The notes beneath the pieces were generated by a model. That model was given only the letters and a program-made list of their open reading frames with translations. It did no database searches and was not told the origin of the DNA. Below, piece after piece: positions 38,929 through 49,144 of a stretch of DNA of 64,000 nt. Source of the DNA: Rhizobium sp. C1. GTDB lineage: Bacteria > Pseudomonadota > Alphaproteobacteria > Rhizobiales > Rhizobiaceae. The stretch is from NCBI RefSeq assembly GCF_021026335.1, contig NZ_JAJNCY010000001.1, positions 620,001 through 684,000 of the forward strand, given 5' to 3'. Every line of letters starts with the position of its first letter. The stretch's first letter is position 1. A program made the position numbers and the translations under genes.

Positions 38929-39720
38929 TCAGATGCTCTGGAGTTTTTCAAATCTCTTTAGAAAATTCATTTCCAAATCGCCAGAATTTTGTCGGCTTTC
39001 GATCAGTTTCGATATCTTTCCGATGTCGTCAGAAAATATTCCGGCTTGGAGAAATGAGAGCGCCACATCCTCTTTCGTTATAATCGTTATTTCGTGATTA
39101 TCTATGCCTCTTGCGTATGGATAAACTGAATCTATCATGCTGTTTATGACCGCCCAGTTTATGGCGCTGTCAATCGCGTTGTGTTCTCCGTAAACCAATT
39201 CGGGGTTGCCTGTAATAAGGACATTGTTCCTTGTGCCGTCGCGCGACTTCATTATTTGATATATTGATAGAATTTTTATAATTCTTTGTGATATTTCCGG
39301 CGGGAATAGAGGAACGCAATCTTTCAGCCTATCTATTGTATCAAATGAGAAAGGAACGAAGTCGCGTGAGGCTAGCTCTTTGCGAAGAGGGAGCAAATCC
39401 ATCGAGAAATTTCTGGCTATATTCTGTATTGCAGCTTCGCTGAGTTCCGAGAGGAAGATAGAAAGGATTGCTCGCGCAGCTATTATCTTTTTGGCTTCGC
39501 TTTCGGTAAAAATATCGATGGTTGTTTGGTTTTGCTGTCTAATTGCGCGAAGACTAAGCCAGGCGCCAAACAGCGCCAAAAGAGCCGCCCAGATTGTCGC
39601 GTATGTCGGCAAGTCTGACTTCTCAATATGAAGGAAGCCAGCAAGAGCCAACGTGTATGCAGTCGCAACGAACATCGCGCCGCAGCCAAATCCATCAGTC
39701 CAATCTATTGGATTTTTCAA
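38929..39720 (-). CDS. low-GC hypothetical membrane protein
   Basis: This is a protein of about 263 residues. Two membrane helices lie near the N-terminus (about residues 15-32, MFVATAYTLALAGFLHI, and 40-58, ATIWAALLALFGAWLSL), followed by a cytosolic domain of about 200 residues rich in Ile, Ser, Asn and Asp with no motif I recognise. The base composition is clearly lower in GC than its neighbours and the codon choice is different (many ATA, AAT, TCT), pointing to recent transfer. The likely start is TTG at 39720 with GGAGG four bases upstream; the longer open frame to 39789 has a weaker basis. It sits beside a toxin-antitoxin pair. Confidence 0.65.
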   Translation of the reverse strand: MKNPIDWTDGFGCGAMFVATAYTLALAGFLHIEKSDLPTYATIWAALLALFGAWLSLRAIRQQNQTTIDIFTESEAKKIIAARAILSIFLSELSEAAIQNIARNFSMDLLPLRKELASRDFVPFSFDTIDRLKDCVPLFPPEISQRIIKILSIYQIMKSRDGTRNNVLITGNPELVYGEHNAIDSAINWAVINSMIDSVYPYARGIDNHEITIITKEDVALSFLQAGIFSDDIGKISKLIESRQNSGDLEMNFLKRFEKLQSI

Positions 39721-39832
39721 AATACCTCCACCCCAAAAACCAAATTCCCCGCGGCGAACCCAATCACCGCGGGGAGAGCATAGCGTCAAATTGCGTGTTG
39801 GCTAAGCCGGGTTACGACTTATCCACGAGGGC

Positions 39833-42800
39833 TCAAGAGCACCCGCTCGTCGCCCCGCACGTGTCGCACTTCTCGCACGTGCCATTCCGCACCATCGTGA
39901 AGTTCTGGCATTCGGAGCACATGTTGCCCGTGTAGCCCTGCATCATCGACTTCATGCGGCGGTCGGCTTCGATCTTCTTGGCGTCCGACTTGGCGGCGGC
40001 GGCATCGGCTGCGGCCTTGTCGGAGAAGAGGGCGGTGACTTCGGGGGTGACGACCTCTTCGGCGATTTCCTCGGCGAATTCGGCGGCGCGTTCCTCGTAG
40101 TCACGCTTGAAGCTGGTGGCGGGCTCTTCCGAGGCGACCGCTTCGATCTTGCGGGCGGCCGAGCCGGAGAAGGCCATGATGTTGGACACGCGAGCGGTCG
40201 AGGGGGCGGCCGTTGCTGCACCCTTCGGCTCGGAGAGCGGCGCATGGCCGCCCGAGACGAGCGTTGGCTTGTGGCCGCGGGTCCAGCCGGTGGAGATCAG
40301 GTTGGTCTTGCCTTCCTGGATGCCCTTGCCGAGCGCGGTGTTGCCAAAGTCGGACGTGTCGACATGGGCAAGGTCGTTGCGGCCGAGATAGGAGACGGCG
40401 AGTTCGCGGAAGACGTAGTCGAGGATCGAGGTCGCCGACTTGATCGCGTCATTGCCCTGAACCATGCCGGCCGGCTCGAACTTGGTGAAGGTGAAGGCCT
40501 CCACATATTCTTCCAGCGGCACGCCATATTGCAGGCCGAGCGAGATGGCGATGGCGAAGTTGTTCATCATTGCACGGAAGGCAGCGCCTTCCTTGTGCAT
40601 GTCGATGAAGATCTCGCCGAGACGGCCGTCGCCGAATTCGCCGGTGCGGAGATAGACCTTGTGACCGCCGACGACGGCCTTCTGGGTATAGCCCTGACGG
40701 CGGTTCGGCAGCTTTTCGCGGTCGCGGATCACCTTCTCGATGACGCGCTCGACGATCTTTTCGGTGATCGTGACGGCCTGGGCGGCCTGCGGCTGCTGGA
40801 TCAGGTCCTCCAGCGCATCCTCGTCGCTCTCGTCCTCGATCAGCGAGGCATTGAGCGGCTGGGAGAGCTTGGAGCCATCGCGGTAAAGCGCGTTGGCCTT
40901 GAGACCGAGCTTCCAGGAGAGCATGTAGGCTGCGCCGCAATCATCAACGGTTGCCTCGTTCGGCATGTTGATCGTCTTGGAGATCGCGCCCGAGATGAAG
41001 GGCTGGGCAGCCGCCATCATGCGGATGTGGCTTTCGACCGAGAGATAACGCTTGCCGATCTTGCCGCAGGGGTTGGCGCAATCGAAGACGGGCAGGTGCT
41101 CGTTCTTGAGGAACGGTGCGCCTTCCAGCGTCATCGCGCCGCAGACATGCACGTTCGCCGCTTCGATATCCTTCTTGGAGAAGCCGATATGCTCGAGCAG
41201 GTTGAAGCTCATGTCGGAGAGCTGGTCGTCGGTGACCTTCAGCGTGTCCTTCAGGAAGTCGGCGCCGAGCGTCCACTGGTTGAAGACGAACTTGATGTCG
41301 AAGGCAGACTTGAGTGCGCCGTTGACGGCCTCGATCTTTTCATCCGTGAAGCCCTTGGCGCGCAGCGTCGAGGGGTTGACGCCGGGGGCCTGGTTCAGGT
41401 TGCCATGGCCGACGGCATAGGCGTCGATTTCGGCGATCTGGCTTTCCGAATAGCCGAGCGAGCGCAGCGCTTCCGGAACGGCAGCGTTGATGATCTTGAA
41501 GTAGCCGCCGCCGGCGAGCTTCTTGAACTTGACGAGTGCGAAGTCGGGCTCGATGCCGGTCGTGTCGCAATCCATGACGAGGCCGATCGTGCCGGTGGGG
41601 GCAATGACCGAGACCTGGGCGTTGCGGTAGCCGTGCTTTTCGCCGAGCTCGAGCGCCTTGTCCCAGGCAGCCGTGGCATGGTTGATCAGGTCCGCATCCG
41701 GGCAATCGCCGTGGATGAGGGCGACCGGATTGACCGAGAGGGCTTCATAGCCGGACGTCTCGCCGTGGGCGGCGCGGCGATGGTTGCGGATGACGCGCAG
41801 CATGTTGTCGCGGTTCGGCGCATAGCCCGGGAAGGGGCCGAGTTCCGAGGCGATTTCAGCGGACGTCGCATAGGAGACGCCGGTCATGATGGCGGTCAAG
41901 GCACCCGCAATGGCGCGGCCTTCGGTCGAGTCATAGGGAATGCCCGACGACATCAGCAGGCCGCCGATATTGGCGTAGCCGAGGCCGAGCGTGCGGTATT
42001 CGTAGGAGAGTTCGGCAATACGGCGCGACGGGAACTGCGCCATCATGACCGAGATTTCGAGAACCAGCGTCCAGAGGCGAACGGCATGCTCGTAGGAAGC
42101 AATGTCGATCCGCTTCGTGGCGGCGTCCTTGAACTGCATCAGGTTCAGCGATGCGAGGTTGCAGGCCGTGTCGTCGAGGAACATGTATTCCGAGCACGGG
42201 TTCGAGGCGCGGATCGAGCCCGCGGCCGGCGAGGTGTGCCAGTCGTTCATCGTCGAGTTGAAATGGATGCCCGGATCGGCAGACGCCCATGCGGCATAGG
42301 AGACCTGTTCCCAAAGGGCGCGGGCCTTCAGCGTCTTGACGACCTTGCCGTCCTTGCGGGCGGTCAGGTTCCACTCGCCGTCAGCCTCGACGGCGCGCAG
42401 GAAGTCGTCCTTGACCGAGATCGAGTTGTTGGAGTTCTGGCCGGAAACGGTGAGATAGGCTTCCGAATCCCAGTCCGTGTCATAGGTCTTGAACTCAAGA
42501 TCCTTGTAGCCCTGTTCGGCGAACTGGATGACGCGCTTGATGTAGTTTTCCGGAACGGAGGACTTCTTGGCGGCGCGGATTTCGCGCTTGAGGGCCGGGT
42601 TCTCGTTCGGGTCGAAGCAGGCGCCGTTCTCGGCTTCGCAATTGACGCAGGCCTTCATGATCGCCTTGAGGTGCTTGGCGACGATCTTCGAGCCGGTCAC
42701 AAGGGCCGCAACCTTCTGCTCTTCCTTGACCTTCCAGTTGATATATTCCTCGATATCCGGGTGGTCGATATCGACCACGACCATCTTGGCGGCGCGGCGC

Positions 42801-43621
42801 GTCGTGCCGCCCGACTTGATGGCGCCGGCTGCGCGGTCGCCGATCTTCAGGAAGGACATGAGGCCGGAGGAACGGCCGCCGCCGGAGAGCTTTTCGCCCG
42901 AACCGCGCAGGTTCGAGAAGTTGGAGCCGGTGCCGGAGCCGTACTTGAAGAGACGGGCTTCACGCACCCACAGGTCCATGATGCCGCCTTCGTTGACCAG
43001 ATCGTCCTCGACGGACTGGATGAAGCAGGCATGCGGCTGCGGATGTTCGTAAGCGGACTTCGACTGCGTCAGCTTGCCGGTGAAGGGGTCGACATAGAAA
43101 TGGCCCTGGCCGGGGCCGTCGATGCCATAGGCCCAGTGCAGGCCGGTGTTGAACCACTGCGGCGAGTTGGGCGCTACGCGCTGGGTGGCGAGCATGTAGG
43201 CAAGCTCGTCGCGGAAGGCGAGGGCATCTTCTTCAGAGGTGAAATACTTGCCCTTCCAGCCCCAATAGGTCCAGGTGCCGGCCAGACGATCGAAGACCTG
43301 ACGCGCATCGGTCTCCGCGCCATAGCGCTCGCCCTCGGGCAGCGCCTTCAGCGCCTTTTCGTCCGCGACGGAGCGCCACAGCCACGAGGGAACATTGTTT
43401 TCCTCGACCTTCTTCAGGCGCGCAGGTACGCCGGCCTTGCGGAAATATTTCTGTGCCAGAACGTCGGTCGCGACCTGGCTGAACTGGGCCGGAACATCGA
43501 TATCGGCAGCGCGGAAGACGATCGAGCCATCGGGATTGCGGATTTCGCTGGTCGCCTGGCGGAAAGGAATTTCCGCGTAAGCCGACTGGCCTTCCTTGGT
43601 GAAACGACGTTCGATGCGCAT
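39833..43621 (-). CDS. nrdJ: vitamin B12-dependent (class II) ribonucleoside-diphosphate reductase
   Basis: This is a 1262-residue adenosylcobalamin-dependent reductase that makes deoxyribonucleotides. The active-site domain contains [42 protein letters not shown]-type sequence ([20 protein letters not shown]) with the radical Cys, and [16 protein letters not shown]. The long C-terminal extension typical of the large rhizobial enzyme follows and ends in Cys-rich pairs ([24 protein letters not shown]) that may bind zinc or shuttle electrons. The ATG at 43621 follows GGACTGACAGG. A tandem NrdR-like operator lies 134-180 bases upstream. No nrdAB or nrdEF is in the window. Confidence 0.96.
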   Translation of the reverse strand: MRIERRFTKEGQSAYAEIPFRQATSEIRNPDGSIVFRAADIDVPAQFSQVATDVLAQKYFRKAGVPARLKKVEENNVPSWLWRSVADEKALKALPEGERYGAETDARQVFDRLAGTWTYWGWKGKYFTSEEDALAFRDELAYMLATQRVAPNSPQWFNTGLHWAYGIDGPGQGHFYVDPFTGKLTQSKSAYEHPQPHACFIQSVEDDLVNEGGIMDLWVREARLFKYGSGTGSNFSNLRGSGEKLSGGGRSSGLMSFLKIGDRAAGAIKSGGTTRRAAKMVVVDIDHPDIEEYINWKVKEEQKVAALVTGSKIVAKHLKAIMKACVNCEAENGACFDPNENPALKREIRAAKKSSVPENYIKRVIQFAEQGYKDLEFKTYDTDWDSEAYLTVSGQNSNNSISVKDDFLRAVEADGEWNLTARKDGKVVKTLKARALWEQVSYAAWASADPGIHFNSTMNDWHTSPAAGSIRASNPCSEYMFLDDTACNLASLNLMQFKDAATKRIDIASYEHAVRLWTLVLEISVMMAQFPSRRIAELSYEYRTLGLGYANIGGLLMSSGIPYDSTEGRAIAGALTAIMTGVSYATSAEIASELGPFPGYAPNRDNMLRVIRNHRRAAHGETSGYEALSVNPVALIHGDCPDADLINHATAAWDKALELGEKHGYRNAQVSVIAPTGTIGLVMDCDTTGIEPDFALVKFKKLAGGGYFKIINAAVPEALRSLGYSESQIAEIDAYAVGHGNLNQAPGVNPSTLRAKGFTDEKIEAVNGALKSAFDIKFVFNQWTLGADFLKDTLKVTDDQLSDMSFNLLEHIGFSKKDIEAANVHVCGAMTLEGAPFLKNEHLPVFDCANPCGKIGKRYLSVESHIRMMAAAQPFISGAISKTINMPNEATVDDCGAAYMLSWKLGLKANALYRDGSKLSQPLNASLIEDESDEDALEDLIQQPQAAQAVTITEKIVERVIEKVIRDREKLPNRRQGYTQKAVVGGHKVYLRTGEFGDGRLGEIFIDMHKEGAAFRAMMNNFAIAISLGLQYGVPLEEYVEAFTFTKFEPAGMVQGNDAIKSATSILDYVFRELAVSYLGRNDLAHVDTSDFGNTALGKGIQEGKTNLISTGWTRGHKPTLVSGGHAPLSEPKGAATAAPSTARVSNIMAFSGSAARKIEAVASEEPATSFKRDYEERAAEFAEEIAEEVVTPEVTALFSDKAAADAAAAKSDAKKIEADRRMKSMMQGYTGNMCSECQNFTMVRNGTCEKCDTCGATSGCS

Positions 43622-43754
43622 CCTGTCAGTCCTTTTTCTGCCGCTGCCTGCCGTCCCTAACTGCAGACACAATTTTTCCGTTCCGGCTTCGCACGTGTTC
43701 GGCGCGCAGCCAGTTGCTCAGTCCCTGTCAAGCGGGTGAGACTCGTTGGTCCCG

Positions 43755-43770
43755 ACCCTGTATCTTGTGG
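43755..43770. promoter_or_regulatory. NrdR-like box, distal copy
   Basis: The 16-mer ACCCTGTATCTTGTGG, read on the minus strand, matches the NrdR consensus ACACTATATATAGTGT at about 11-12 of 16 positions. It lies exactly 31 bases from the better copy at 43786, the three-helical-turn spacing typical of paired NrdR boxes. Confidence 0.6.
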
Positions 43771-43785
43771 TGAGGTTGGCTGCAA

Positions 43786-43801
43786 ACGCTAAATATAGTG
43801 T
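43786..43801. promoter_or_regulatory. NrdR-like box, strong copy, upstream of nrdJ
   Basis: The 16-mer ACGCTAAATATAGTGT matches the NrdR palindrome (consensus ACACTATATATAGTGT on either strand) at 14 of 16 positions. Together with the second box 31 bases away it forms the standard tandem operator found before ribonucleotide reductase genes. NrdR represses when dATP is high. Confidence 0.72.
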
Positions 43802-44621
43802 TAACAGCTTTTTAAATCCAGACCCCATTTTGTTCGCTGCGGGCTGGCGCAAGACATGGCTTTCCCCCTCGGACCGATGCGGATCATCCGCATTCGGGCC
43901 TCTCGAAAGCCCATCTTTTTGTGATTGAACCGACCTCGTGAACTCTTCGATTCCGCCGCCGCCGCAACGTGAGGACCAATAGACTTTGTTTCGTGCGATT
44001 CGGTCAAGACCTTGTTCACCATAGTAGGGAGGCCCCTAGATGTTGTGGGTATTGCTGTGGAAACTGTGGATGAAAAAAACCCTTAAGGAAAAACAGGCAT
44101 TTGCGGAGCGATGCTGCAGGGGCAGGGAGCCCGTCTGCGAGATTTCGGGGGTGTAAACTTGTGCTGCAGAGCACAAAAATCGCAAATTTTTCGAGCCCGG
44201 ATATTAAAATGCGGATAATGAAAATACGGCCTTGCCTGATGCGGTTGAGCCTCTGGGCGAGCCTCGGACGGTTGTATGGCGGTGACAGGAAACGCGTCGA
44301 AGGCGTCGTTTTGCAAGGGAAATTCCGGGTCCGGCCTGCGGTGGCCCAGCCGGCTGTCGCGAGAGCCTACCGGGTCTGGTCGGTCTTTTTTGCCATTTCT
44401 CAAGGCATCTGGCTAAAACTTCAGCATTTCTGGTTATTTCCTTGCAGGCCGCCGGCAAAATTCCTAGAAATCGAATGTGTCCTGGTCGAGCCAAACATGG
44501 CCGGCAGGGACATGGATCGCATCCGCATCGATCGTCTTTTTGGCGCGGCCTCTGGCCGGAGACGGTCCTTCTAGCGGAAGCGACGTTTCATTGGGGCGAG
44601 GACCCCGCCAAGGAGATAACG
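43802..44621. other. long intergenic region between nrdJ and the livJ-like gene
   Basis: These 820 bases are divergent promoter DNA. No frame has convincing coding quality; the plus-strand frame 44101-44574 lacks a ribosome-binding site and its composition is unlike protein. An AT-richer block near 44160-44225 could hold a promoter. A small RNA is possible, but I see no clear intrinsic terminator. Confidence 0.45.
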
Positions 44622-45725
44622 ATGACATTGAAGACTTTGACTGCGACGCTTGTCGCCACGCTGACCTTTGCGCCGCTTGCCCATGCCGACATCACCATCG
44701 GCCTCATCGCACCGCTGACCGGCCCGGTCGCCGCCTATGGCGAGCAGGTGAAGAACGGTGCGCAGGTCGCCGTCGACGAGATCAACAAGAAGGGCGGCAT
44801 CCTTGGCGAGAAGGTCGTGCTCAAGTTCGCCGACGACGGCGGCGAGCCGAAGCAGGGCGTTTCGGCGGCCAACCAGCTGGTGGGTGAGGGTGTGCATTTT
44901 GTCGTCGGTCCGGTCACGTCCGGCGTCGCCATCCCCGTTTCCGACGTTCTGGCCGACAATGGCATCGTCATGGTGACGCCGACGGCGACGGCCCCGGATC
45001 TCACCAAGCGCGGCCTCAGCAACGTGTTCCGCACCTGCGGTCGCGACGACCAGCAGGCCGAAGTGGCGGCGCAATATGTGCTGACGCATTTCAAGGACAA
45101 GCGCATCGCTATCGTCAATGACAAGGGCGCTTATGGCAAGGGGCTGGCGGATGCCTTCAAGGCGACGTTGAACAAGGCCGGCGTCAAGGAAGTGCTGGAC
45201 GAAGCGATCACGCCCGGCGACAAGGATTTCAGCGCGCTGACGACCCGCATCAAGGCCGATAAGATCGATCTCATCTATTTCGGCGGCTACCACCCGGAGG
45301 GCGGCCTTCTGGTGCGCCAGCTGCATGACCTGTCGATCAATGCCCAGCTGATCGGCGGCGACGGCCTGTCGAACACCGAATTCTGGGCGATCGGCACCAA
45401 GTCGGCTGCGGGCACACTGTTCACCAATGCGTCGGACGCCACCAAGAGCCCGGATGCGAAGGCCGCGATGGACGCGCTGGCCGCCAAGAACATTCCGGCC
45501 GAAGCCTTCACGCTGAATGCCTATGCGGCCGTCGAAGTTCTGAAGGCCGGTATCGAGAAGGCCGGCAAGGCGGATGACGCAGAGGCCGTTTCCAAGGCCC
45601 TGCATAGCGGTATGTCCATCCCCACCGCCATTGGCAAGCTCACCTATGGCGAGACGGGCGACCTGACGTCGAAGAGCTTCTCGCTCTACAAGTGGGAAGA
45701 CGGCAAGATCGTCGCTGCCGAGTAA
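44622..45725 (+). CDS. branched-chain amino acid ABC transporter substrate-binding protein
   Basis: This is a 367-residue periplasmic protein of the LivJ/LivK class. The signal peptide ends LAHA, then [32 protein letters not shown] is the family opening. [36 protein letters not shown] forms the ligand cleft. It is expected to bind Leu/Ile/Val or other hydrophobic amino acids. AGGAG precedes the ATG at 44622. No permease or ATPase genes (livHMGF) follow, so it is an orphan binding protein served by a transporter elsewhere. Confidence 0.93.
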   Translation: MTLKTLTATLVATLTFAPLAHADITIGLIAPLTGPVAAYGEQVKNGAQVAVDEINKKGGILGEKVVLKFADDGGEPKQGVSAANQLVGEGVHFVVGPVTSGVAIPVSDVLADNGIVMVTPTATAPDLTKRGLSNVFRTCGRDDQQAEVAAQYVLTHFKDKRIAIVNDKGAYGKGLADAFKATLNKAGVKEVLDEAITPGDKDFSALTTRIKADKIDLIYFGGYHPEGGLLVRQLHDLSINAQLIGGDGLSNTEFWAIGTKSAAGTLFTNASDATKSPDAKAAMDALAAKNIPAEAFTLNAYAAVEVLKAGIEKAGKADDAEAVSKALHSGMSIPTAIGKLTYGETGDLTSKSFSLYKWEDGKIVAAE

Positions 45726-45731
45726 AAAGAC

Positions 45732-45778
45732 AGAGCGCTTTCGGCGGCTGCGGCTGCTGAGAGCGCTCTCTGATCTTT
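45732..45778 (+). terminator. possible terminator after the livJ-like gene
   Basis: An eight-bp stem, AGAGCGCT with AGCGCTCT (45732-45739, 45762-45769), has a 22-base GC-rich loop. The T run after it is weak (TGATCTTTTG), so the call is tentative. Confidence 0.45.
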
Positions 45779-45854
45779 TGAGCCGATGGCAGGGCGCAAA
45801 GGCCGCCTTTAACGGTTTCCGTGTGCTGGGGCTAATACACCCTCTCTCATCTGC

Positions 45855-46181
45855 TTATTGCACGGCCATGTTGCAGTTCATCTTCGGATCGTCCCACAGC
45901 TTCTGCAGATTGCCTGGCAGGCTGCCCCAGGACTTGCCCGCCTCGACGTTGTATTTCTCTTCCATGTAGAGACAGATGTTGCGGTTGCAGTTCTTGTCTT
46001 CCCAGGCCTTCTTGTCGCTGGCGCTGGCCGAGCCCCAGGACTGGTAGGGAACGATCGAGAGATCTTCCATCATCGCGCCGCACTCATCGACTTCTTCCGC
46101 AAAGGCTGCGGTCGAACCGCTGACGAGGAAGGCGGCGGAAACGGCGAGAAGGCGAATGTCACGACGGCTTATTTTTCTCAT
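45855..46181 (-). CDS. small secreted protein with four cysteines, unknown function
   Basis: This is a 108-residue protein with a signal peptide (MRKISRRDIRLLAVSAAFLV, cleavage near AAFA). The mature part of about 82 residues is acidic with four Cys (DECGAM, NCNRNICLY, MNCNMAVQ), enough for two disulfides, and many Met, Asn and Trp (the WGS motif occurs twice: QSWGSASAS and KSWGSLPGN). AAGGAA precedes the ATG at 46181. I do not recognise the family. The next gene, divergent from it, is a secreted protease. Confidence 0.7.
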   Translation of the reverse strand: MRKISRRDIRLLAVSAAFLVSGSTAAFAEEVDECGAMMEDLSIVPYQSWGSASASDKKAWEDKNCNRNICLYMEEKYNVEAGKSWGSLPGNLQKLWDDPKMNCNMAVQ

Positions 46182-46504
46182 GTCTGAAATTCCTTTGAAA
46201 TACAGGGTTTTATGAATGCACATGGAAAATGCTATTTGGCAAATCTCGCGGACGCAATCCTGGTCTGACCTTGGAAAAAAGTCGTCCCGTAAATATTGTT
46301 GTCGATCGCAGGTGCCGCAGGCATACGCGTTTGTTCAAACCATGCGACTTGCGCGTGTCCTGTCCTCTTGACTGCGTGCCAACTTCCCGAAATCAATACC
46401 TTCAGTCGGATCGGAATGCGAATGGTCATGGGCGTGGGCCTGACAGACCGGTAGCGAAACGTTGAGGCCGACTTGTCGTGGTCTGGAACAACCGGAAGCC
46501 TTCC
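46182..46504. other. divergent intergenic region
   Basis: These 323 bases lie between two divergent genes for secreted proteins. The open frames in it have no ribosome-binding site or protein-like composition. It should contain both promoters. I see no distinctive operator. Confidence 0.45.
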
Positions 46505-47398
46505 ATGAATTGCACCCTCCGTACGCTATCAAAAATTCTCTTGGGTCTTTCGACTGTTGCGCCTGGGGCCACGGCTTGGTCACAGGATCACCCCGTCAAG
46601 AAACCCGTCTGGAATGGGGAACGCACGGCGCTGACGGAGGTGGACAAGCACGGCATCTATCTCTCTTTCGGCACCGTGACCTGCCACAAGCCTGCTTCGG
46701 ACGGCAAGCCGGACCAGTATGGTCACGGCACCGGACAGATCACGATGGAAAAGGACATTGTGACGACCGCTGCGCACAATTTCATAAATCACTCGACCTG
46801 CCAGCCCTACACGGCAGATTGGTCCTGCGCGTTTCAGATGGAAAGCGGTCGTCGTTACGAAATCGACATGGCGGCAAGCCGCTTTGGCACGTCGCTCAGG
46901 CCCGAGGATTGGAAAAATCAGAAGCCCGGCCGCTGCAGAACAGAGAAACATGAGTTCGTGAAGAATGACTGGGCGGTCGTCAAGCTGAAGACAGCCGTCA
47001 AGGACGCGACGCCATACTCCGTGTCGGCAATCGACCCAGCCTCGTATCGTGGGGGCGCCGCGACCGAGATCGCCGGTTACACTGAGGCCTTTCTCAAGGA
47101 CGGGAAGCCAACACCGACCAAGGAGAGATGTCACCTGGTGGGGAAGAGCCCTGTCGGAGGCACGCCTGCTCTGCCTCTTGTCCTTTCAAGTTGCAGCGGC
47201 GGACCCGGAACATCCGGATCCGGCCTTTTCATGGGAGGCGAGGATGCAGACCCGGTATCGTCGAAACTGGTCGCGATATATCATGGTCCGTTGCTCGGCC
47301 ATGGCAAGCAACACGCCCTCTATGTGCCCGTTGCCGGTGACTTTCTGAAGCAGCTGAAAGAGGTTGCCTCCAAACATGAGAGCGCTGTGCGCCCTTAA
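46505..47398 (+). CDS. secreted trypsin-like serine protease
   Basis: This is a 297-residue protein with an N-terminal export signal (MNCTLRTLSKILLGLSTVAP, cleavage near TAWSQ). The chymotrypsin-fold triad is His91 in VTTAAHNF, Asp155 in KNDWAVVKL and Ser237 in GPGTSGSGLF, with the oxyanion glycine. Six cysteines suggest disulfides. It lacks PDZ domains, so it is not a DegP. Its target is unknown. GGAAG precedes the ATG at 46505; a GTG at 46478 is also in frame. The stop codon lies inside the stem of a palindrome that may be a terminator. Confidence 0.85.
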   Translation: MNCTLRTLSKILLGLSTVAPGATAWSQDHPVKKPVWNGERTALTEVDKHGIYLSFGTVTCHKPASDGKPDQYGHGTGQITMEKDIVTTAAHNFINHSTCQPYTADWSCAFQMESGRRYEIDMAASRFGTSLRPEDWKNQKPGRCRTEKHEFVKNDWAVVKLKTAVKDATPYSVSAIDPASYRGGAATEIAGYTEAFLKDGKPTPTKERCHLVGKSPVGGTPALPLVLSSCSGGPGTSGSGLFMGGEDADPVSSKLVAIYHGPLLGHGKQHALYVPVAGDFLKQLKEVASKHESAVRP

Positions 47399-47415
47399 GG
47401 GTGCACAGCGCTCTC
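47378..47415. terminator. palindrome overlapping the protease stop, probable bidirectional terminator
   Basis: A 13-bp perfect stem (47378-47390 with 47403-47415; GAGAGCGCTGTGC) encloses CCCTTAAGGG, itself a palindrome. It lies between two converging genes and overlaps the last codons of the protease. The T runs are short, so termination strength is uncertain. Confidence 0.55.
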
Positions 47416-47477
47416 ATTCTTTGAAACTTCAAATCTTGCCTTGCGAAAACCGGCTTCGATCTTCGCGCCTTGATCGA

Positions 47478-47975
47478 TCAGCCCTTGTGGCCCTTTGCGA
47501 TCGGCTCCTGATAGGTGAAGCCCATGTCCCAGGGGAAGTAGATCCAGGTGTCCTGGCTGACTTCGGTGACGAAGGTGTCGATGGTCGGGACGCCCTTCGG
47601 CTTGGCGTAGACGCAGGCAAAATGAGCCTTCGGCAGCATGGCGCGCACTTCCAGCGCGGTCTTGCCGGTGTCGGTCAGGTCGTCCACCACCAGAACGCCG
47701 GCGCCGTCTTCCGTCAGGAGGTCGCTGGCAATGCCCTTGAGCAGGTTCATATCCCCCTGGTTCACGTAGTCGTGGTAGGAGGCGATGCAGACCGTGTCGA
47801 TGAGGCGGATGTTGAGTTCGCGCGAGATGATGGCCGCCGGCACGAGGCCGCCCCGGGTGATGCAGACGATGGCGCGGAACTCCTGCCCCAGACCCGCCAG
47901 ACGCCAGGCGAGCGCGCGGGCGTCGCGGTGAAACTGGTCCCAGGAGACGGGAAAGGCTTTTTCGGGCAGGGACAT
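47478..47975 (-). CDS. gpt: xanthine (xanthine-guanine) phosphoribosyltransferase
   Basis: This is a 165-residue purine salvage enzyme that makes XMP/GMP from xanthine or guanine and PRPP. The PRPP-binding motif is [17 protein letters not shown] (residues near 95-111), with [22 protein letters not shown] before it and [17 protein letters not shown] closing the active site. Length fits the E. coli Gpt family (about 150-165). GGAG precedes the ATG at 47975. The frame extends to 48098 through terminator DNA, which I exclude. Confidence 0.93.
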   Translation of the reverse strand: MSLPEKAFPVSWDQFHRDARALAWRLAGLGQEFRAIVCITRGGLVPAAIISRELNIRLIDTVCIASYHDYVNQGDMNLLKGIASDLLTEDGAGVLVVDDLTDTGKTALEVRAMLPKAHFACVYAKPKGVPTIDTFVTEVSQDTWIYFPWDMGFTYQEPIAKGHKG

Positions 47976-48021
47976 CAGCAATCTCCAATCAGCAAGGCGC
48001 TGGGCAATGGTGGGCCAAAAC

Positions 48022-48058
48022 AAAATGCCACGCCCCGGAGAACGGGGCGTGGCATTTT
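48022..48058 (-). terminator. rho-independent terminator after the usp gene
   Basis: A stem of 16 bp (48022-48037 with 48043-48058; core ATGCCACGCCCCG) has a five-base loop, flanked by A on one side and T on the other. It lies about 60 bases past the usp stop and separates usp from gpt. Confidence 0.88.
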
Positions 48059-48118
48059 CTCTAACCGGAAAATTCCCGATTTTGCAACGGGTCCGCAAAC
48101 CCGCGCTGTGGGCAAATG

Positions 48119-48961
48119 TCAGCGCGACATCAGCGTCAGCGTCGTCATGGAGCCGAGGAGTGTCTTGGTTGCGCCGCCGAAGATGCGCTCGCGGATGCGC
48201 GAGTGGGTGTAGGCGCCCATGACGAGCAGGTCGGCAGAGAAGTCAGAGGCGCGGTTTTCAATGACCGCGCCGATCGGCTTGCCACCCGATTCGACATTGT
48301 TGGCATTGACCTTTATTCCATGGCGAGCGAGCGTCACGCCGAGTTCCGAGCCGGCGAAATCAGATGACTGGTTCATGTCGTTGCGCGCATCGACCGAGAA
48401 GATCTCGACCTCCTTGGCGCCCAGCAGGAACGGCATGGCATCGAAGACGGCGCGGGCGGCCTCGCGCGAGCCATTCCACGCGATCAGCACGCGTTCGATC
48501 GGCTTGGGTGCGGTCTGGATATAGGGAACCATGATGACCGGGCGGCCGCATTCGAAGATCAGCACTTCGATATCGGCGCGCTGGGCCGAGGTGGTCTTTT
48601 CGTCGAATTGCGCGCACAGCACCAGATCGGCGCTACGGGCGCTGTCAACCACGCCGGCCGACGAATAGCCGCCGGCGCCGCGGAACTTGCGCCATTCATG
48701 CGAGACGCCTTCGCGTTCGGTGATCGCGAGGAACTTGGCCTGGATGGTGGCCGCGCGCTGTTCGGCGGCTTCCTGCAGCGCCATGATGGCGGCGGGGTCG
48801 GGAATTTCCATGGGCGCGTAGATGAAGACCTGCTCCGGCGCTTCGGCATACACGGCGATCAGATGCGCATCATGTTTGTTTGCCAGCGCCACGCCCGTCT
48901 CGATGACGCTGTCAGCAGCTTCGGGGGAATTGAGAACGGCAAGTATGGTCTTGATCGACAT
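48119..48961 (-). CDS. universal stress protein (tandem UspA)
   Basis: This is a 280-residue protein of two UspA-like domains. The first starts [27 protein letters not shown]. The second holds [23 protein letters not shown] and ends with the nucleotide-binding [29 protein letters not shown], matching the G-2x-G-9x-G(S/T) ATP motif. Tandem Usp proteins of this size are common in rhizobia and respond to stress or starvation. AGGAGG precedes the ATG. It is a single-gene unit with its own terminator. Confidence 0.92.
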   Translation of the reverse strand: MSIKTILAVLNSPEAADSVIETGVALANKHDAHLIAVYAEAPEQVFIYAPMEIPDPAAIMALQEAAEQRAATIQAKFLAITEREGVSHEWRKFRGAGGYSSAGVVDSARSADLVLCAQFDEKTTSAQRADIEVLIFECGRPVIMVPYIQTAPKPIERVLIAWNGSREAARAVFDAMPFLLGAKEVEIFSVDARNDMNQSSDFAGSELGVTLARHGIKVNANNVESGGKPIGAVIENRASDFSADLLVMGAYTHSRIRERIFGGATKTLLGSMTTLTLMSR

Positions 48962-49144
48962 GGTGTGCCTCCTGATCCTTTGACAAATTGCCAGCCGGCG
49001 ATAGATGCTTTCTATAAGCGCGCGAGATACCTCGCCGGTTCCATGGAGGTAGCTTCGCGCGTCGCAGGCGCCTGCGCTTTGACCTTGGTCAAGCCGAGGG
49101 GCAAGTTGGGGATCAAGTGGGGAAGTGGGGCAGGTGGCCGTTCT

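Noticed and set aside
39833-43621. cobalamin riboswitch in front of nrdJ
   Set aside because: I looked for the B12 box and GCCACTG core upstream of nrdJ and did not find them. The NrdR-like boxes are the better signal.
40244-43660. 1138-codon frame antisense to nrdJ
   Set aside because: It is a shadow frame of a long high-GC gene. nrdJ on the other strand has clear class II reductase motifs.
44101-44574. 157-codon plus-strand frame before the livJ-like gene
   Set aside because: The composition is arginine-rich and motif-free, and it lacks a ribosome-binding site. The real gene starts at 44622 with AGGAG and a signal peptide.
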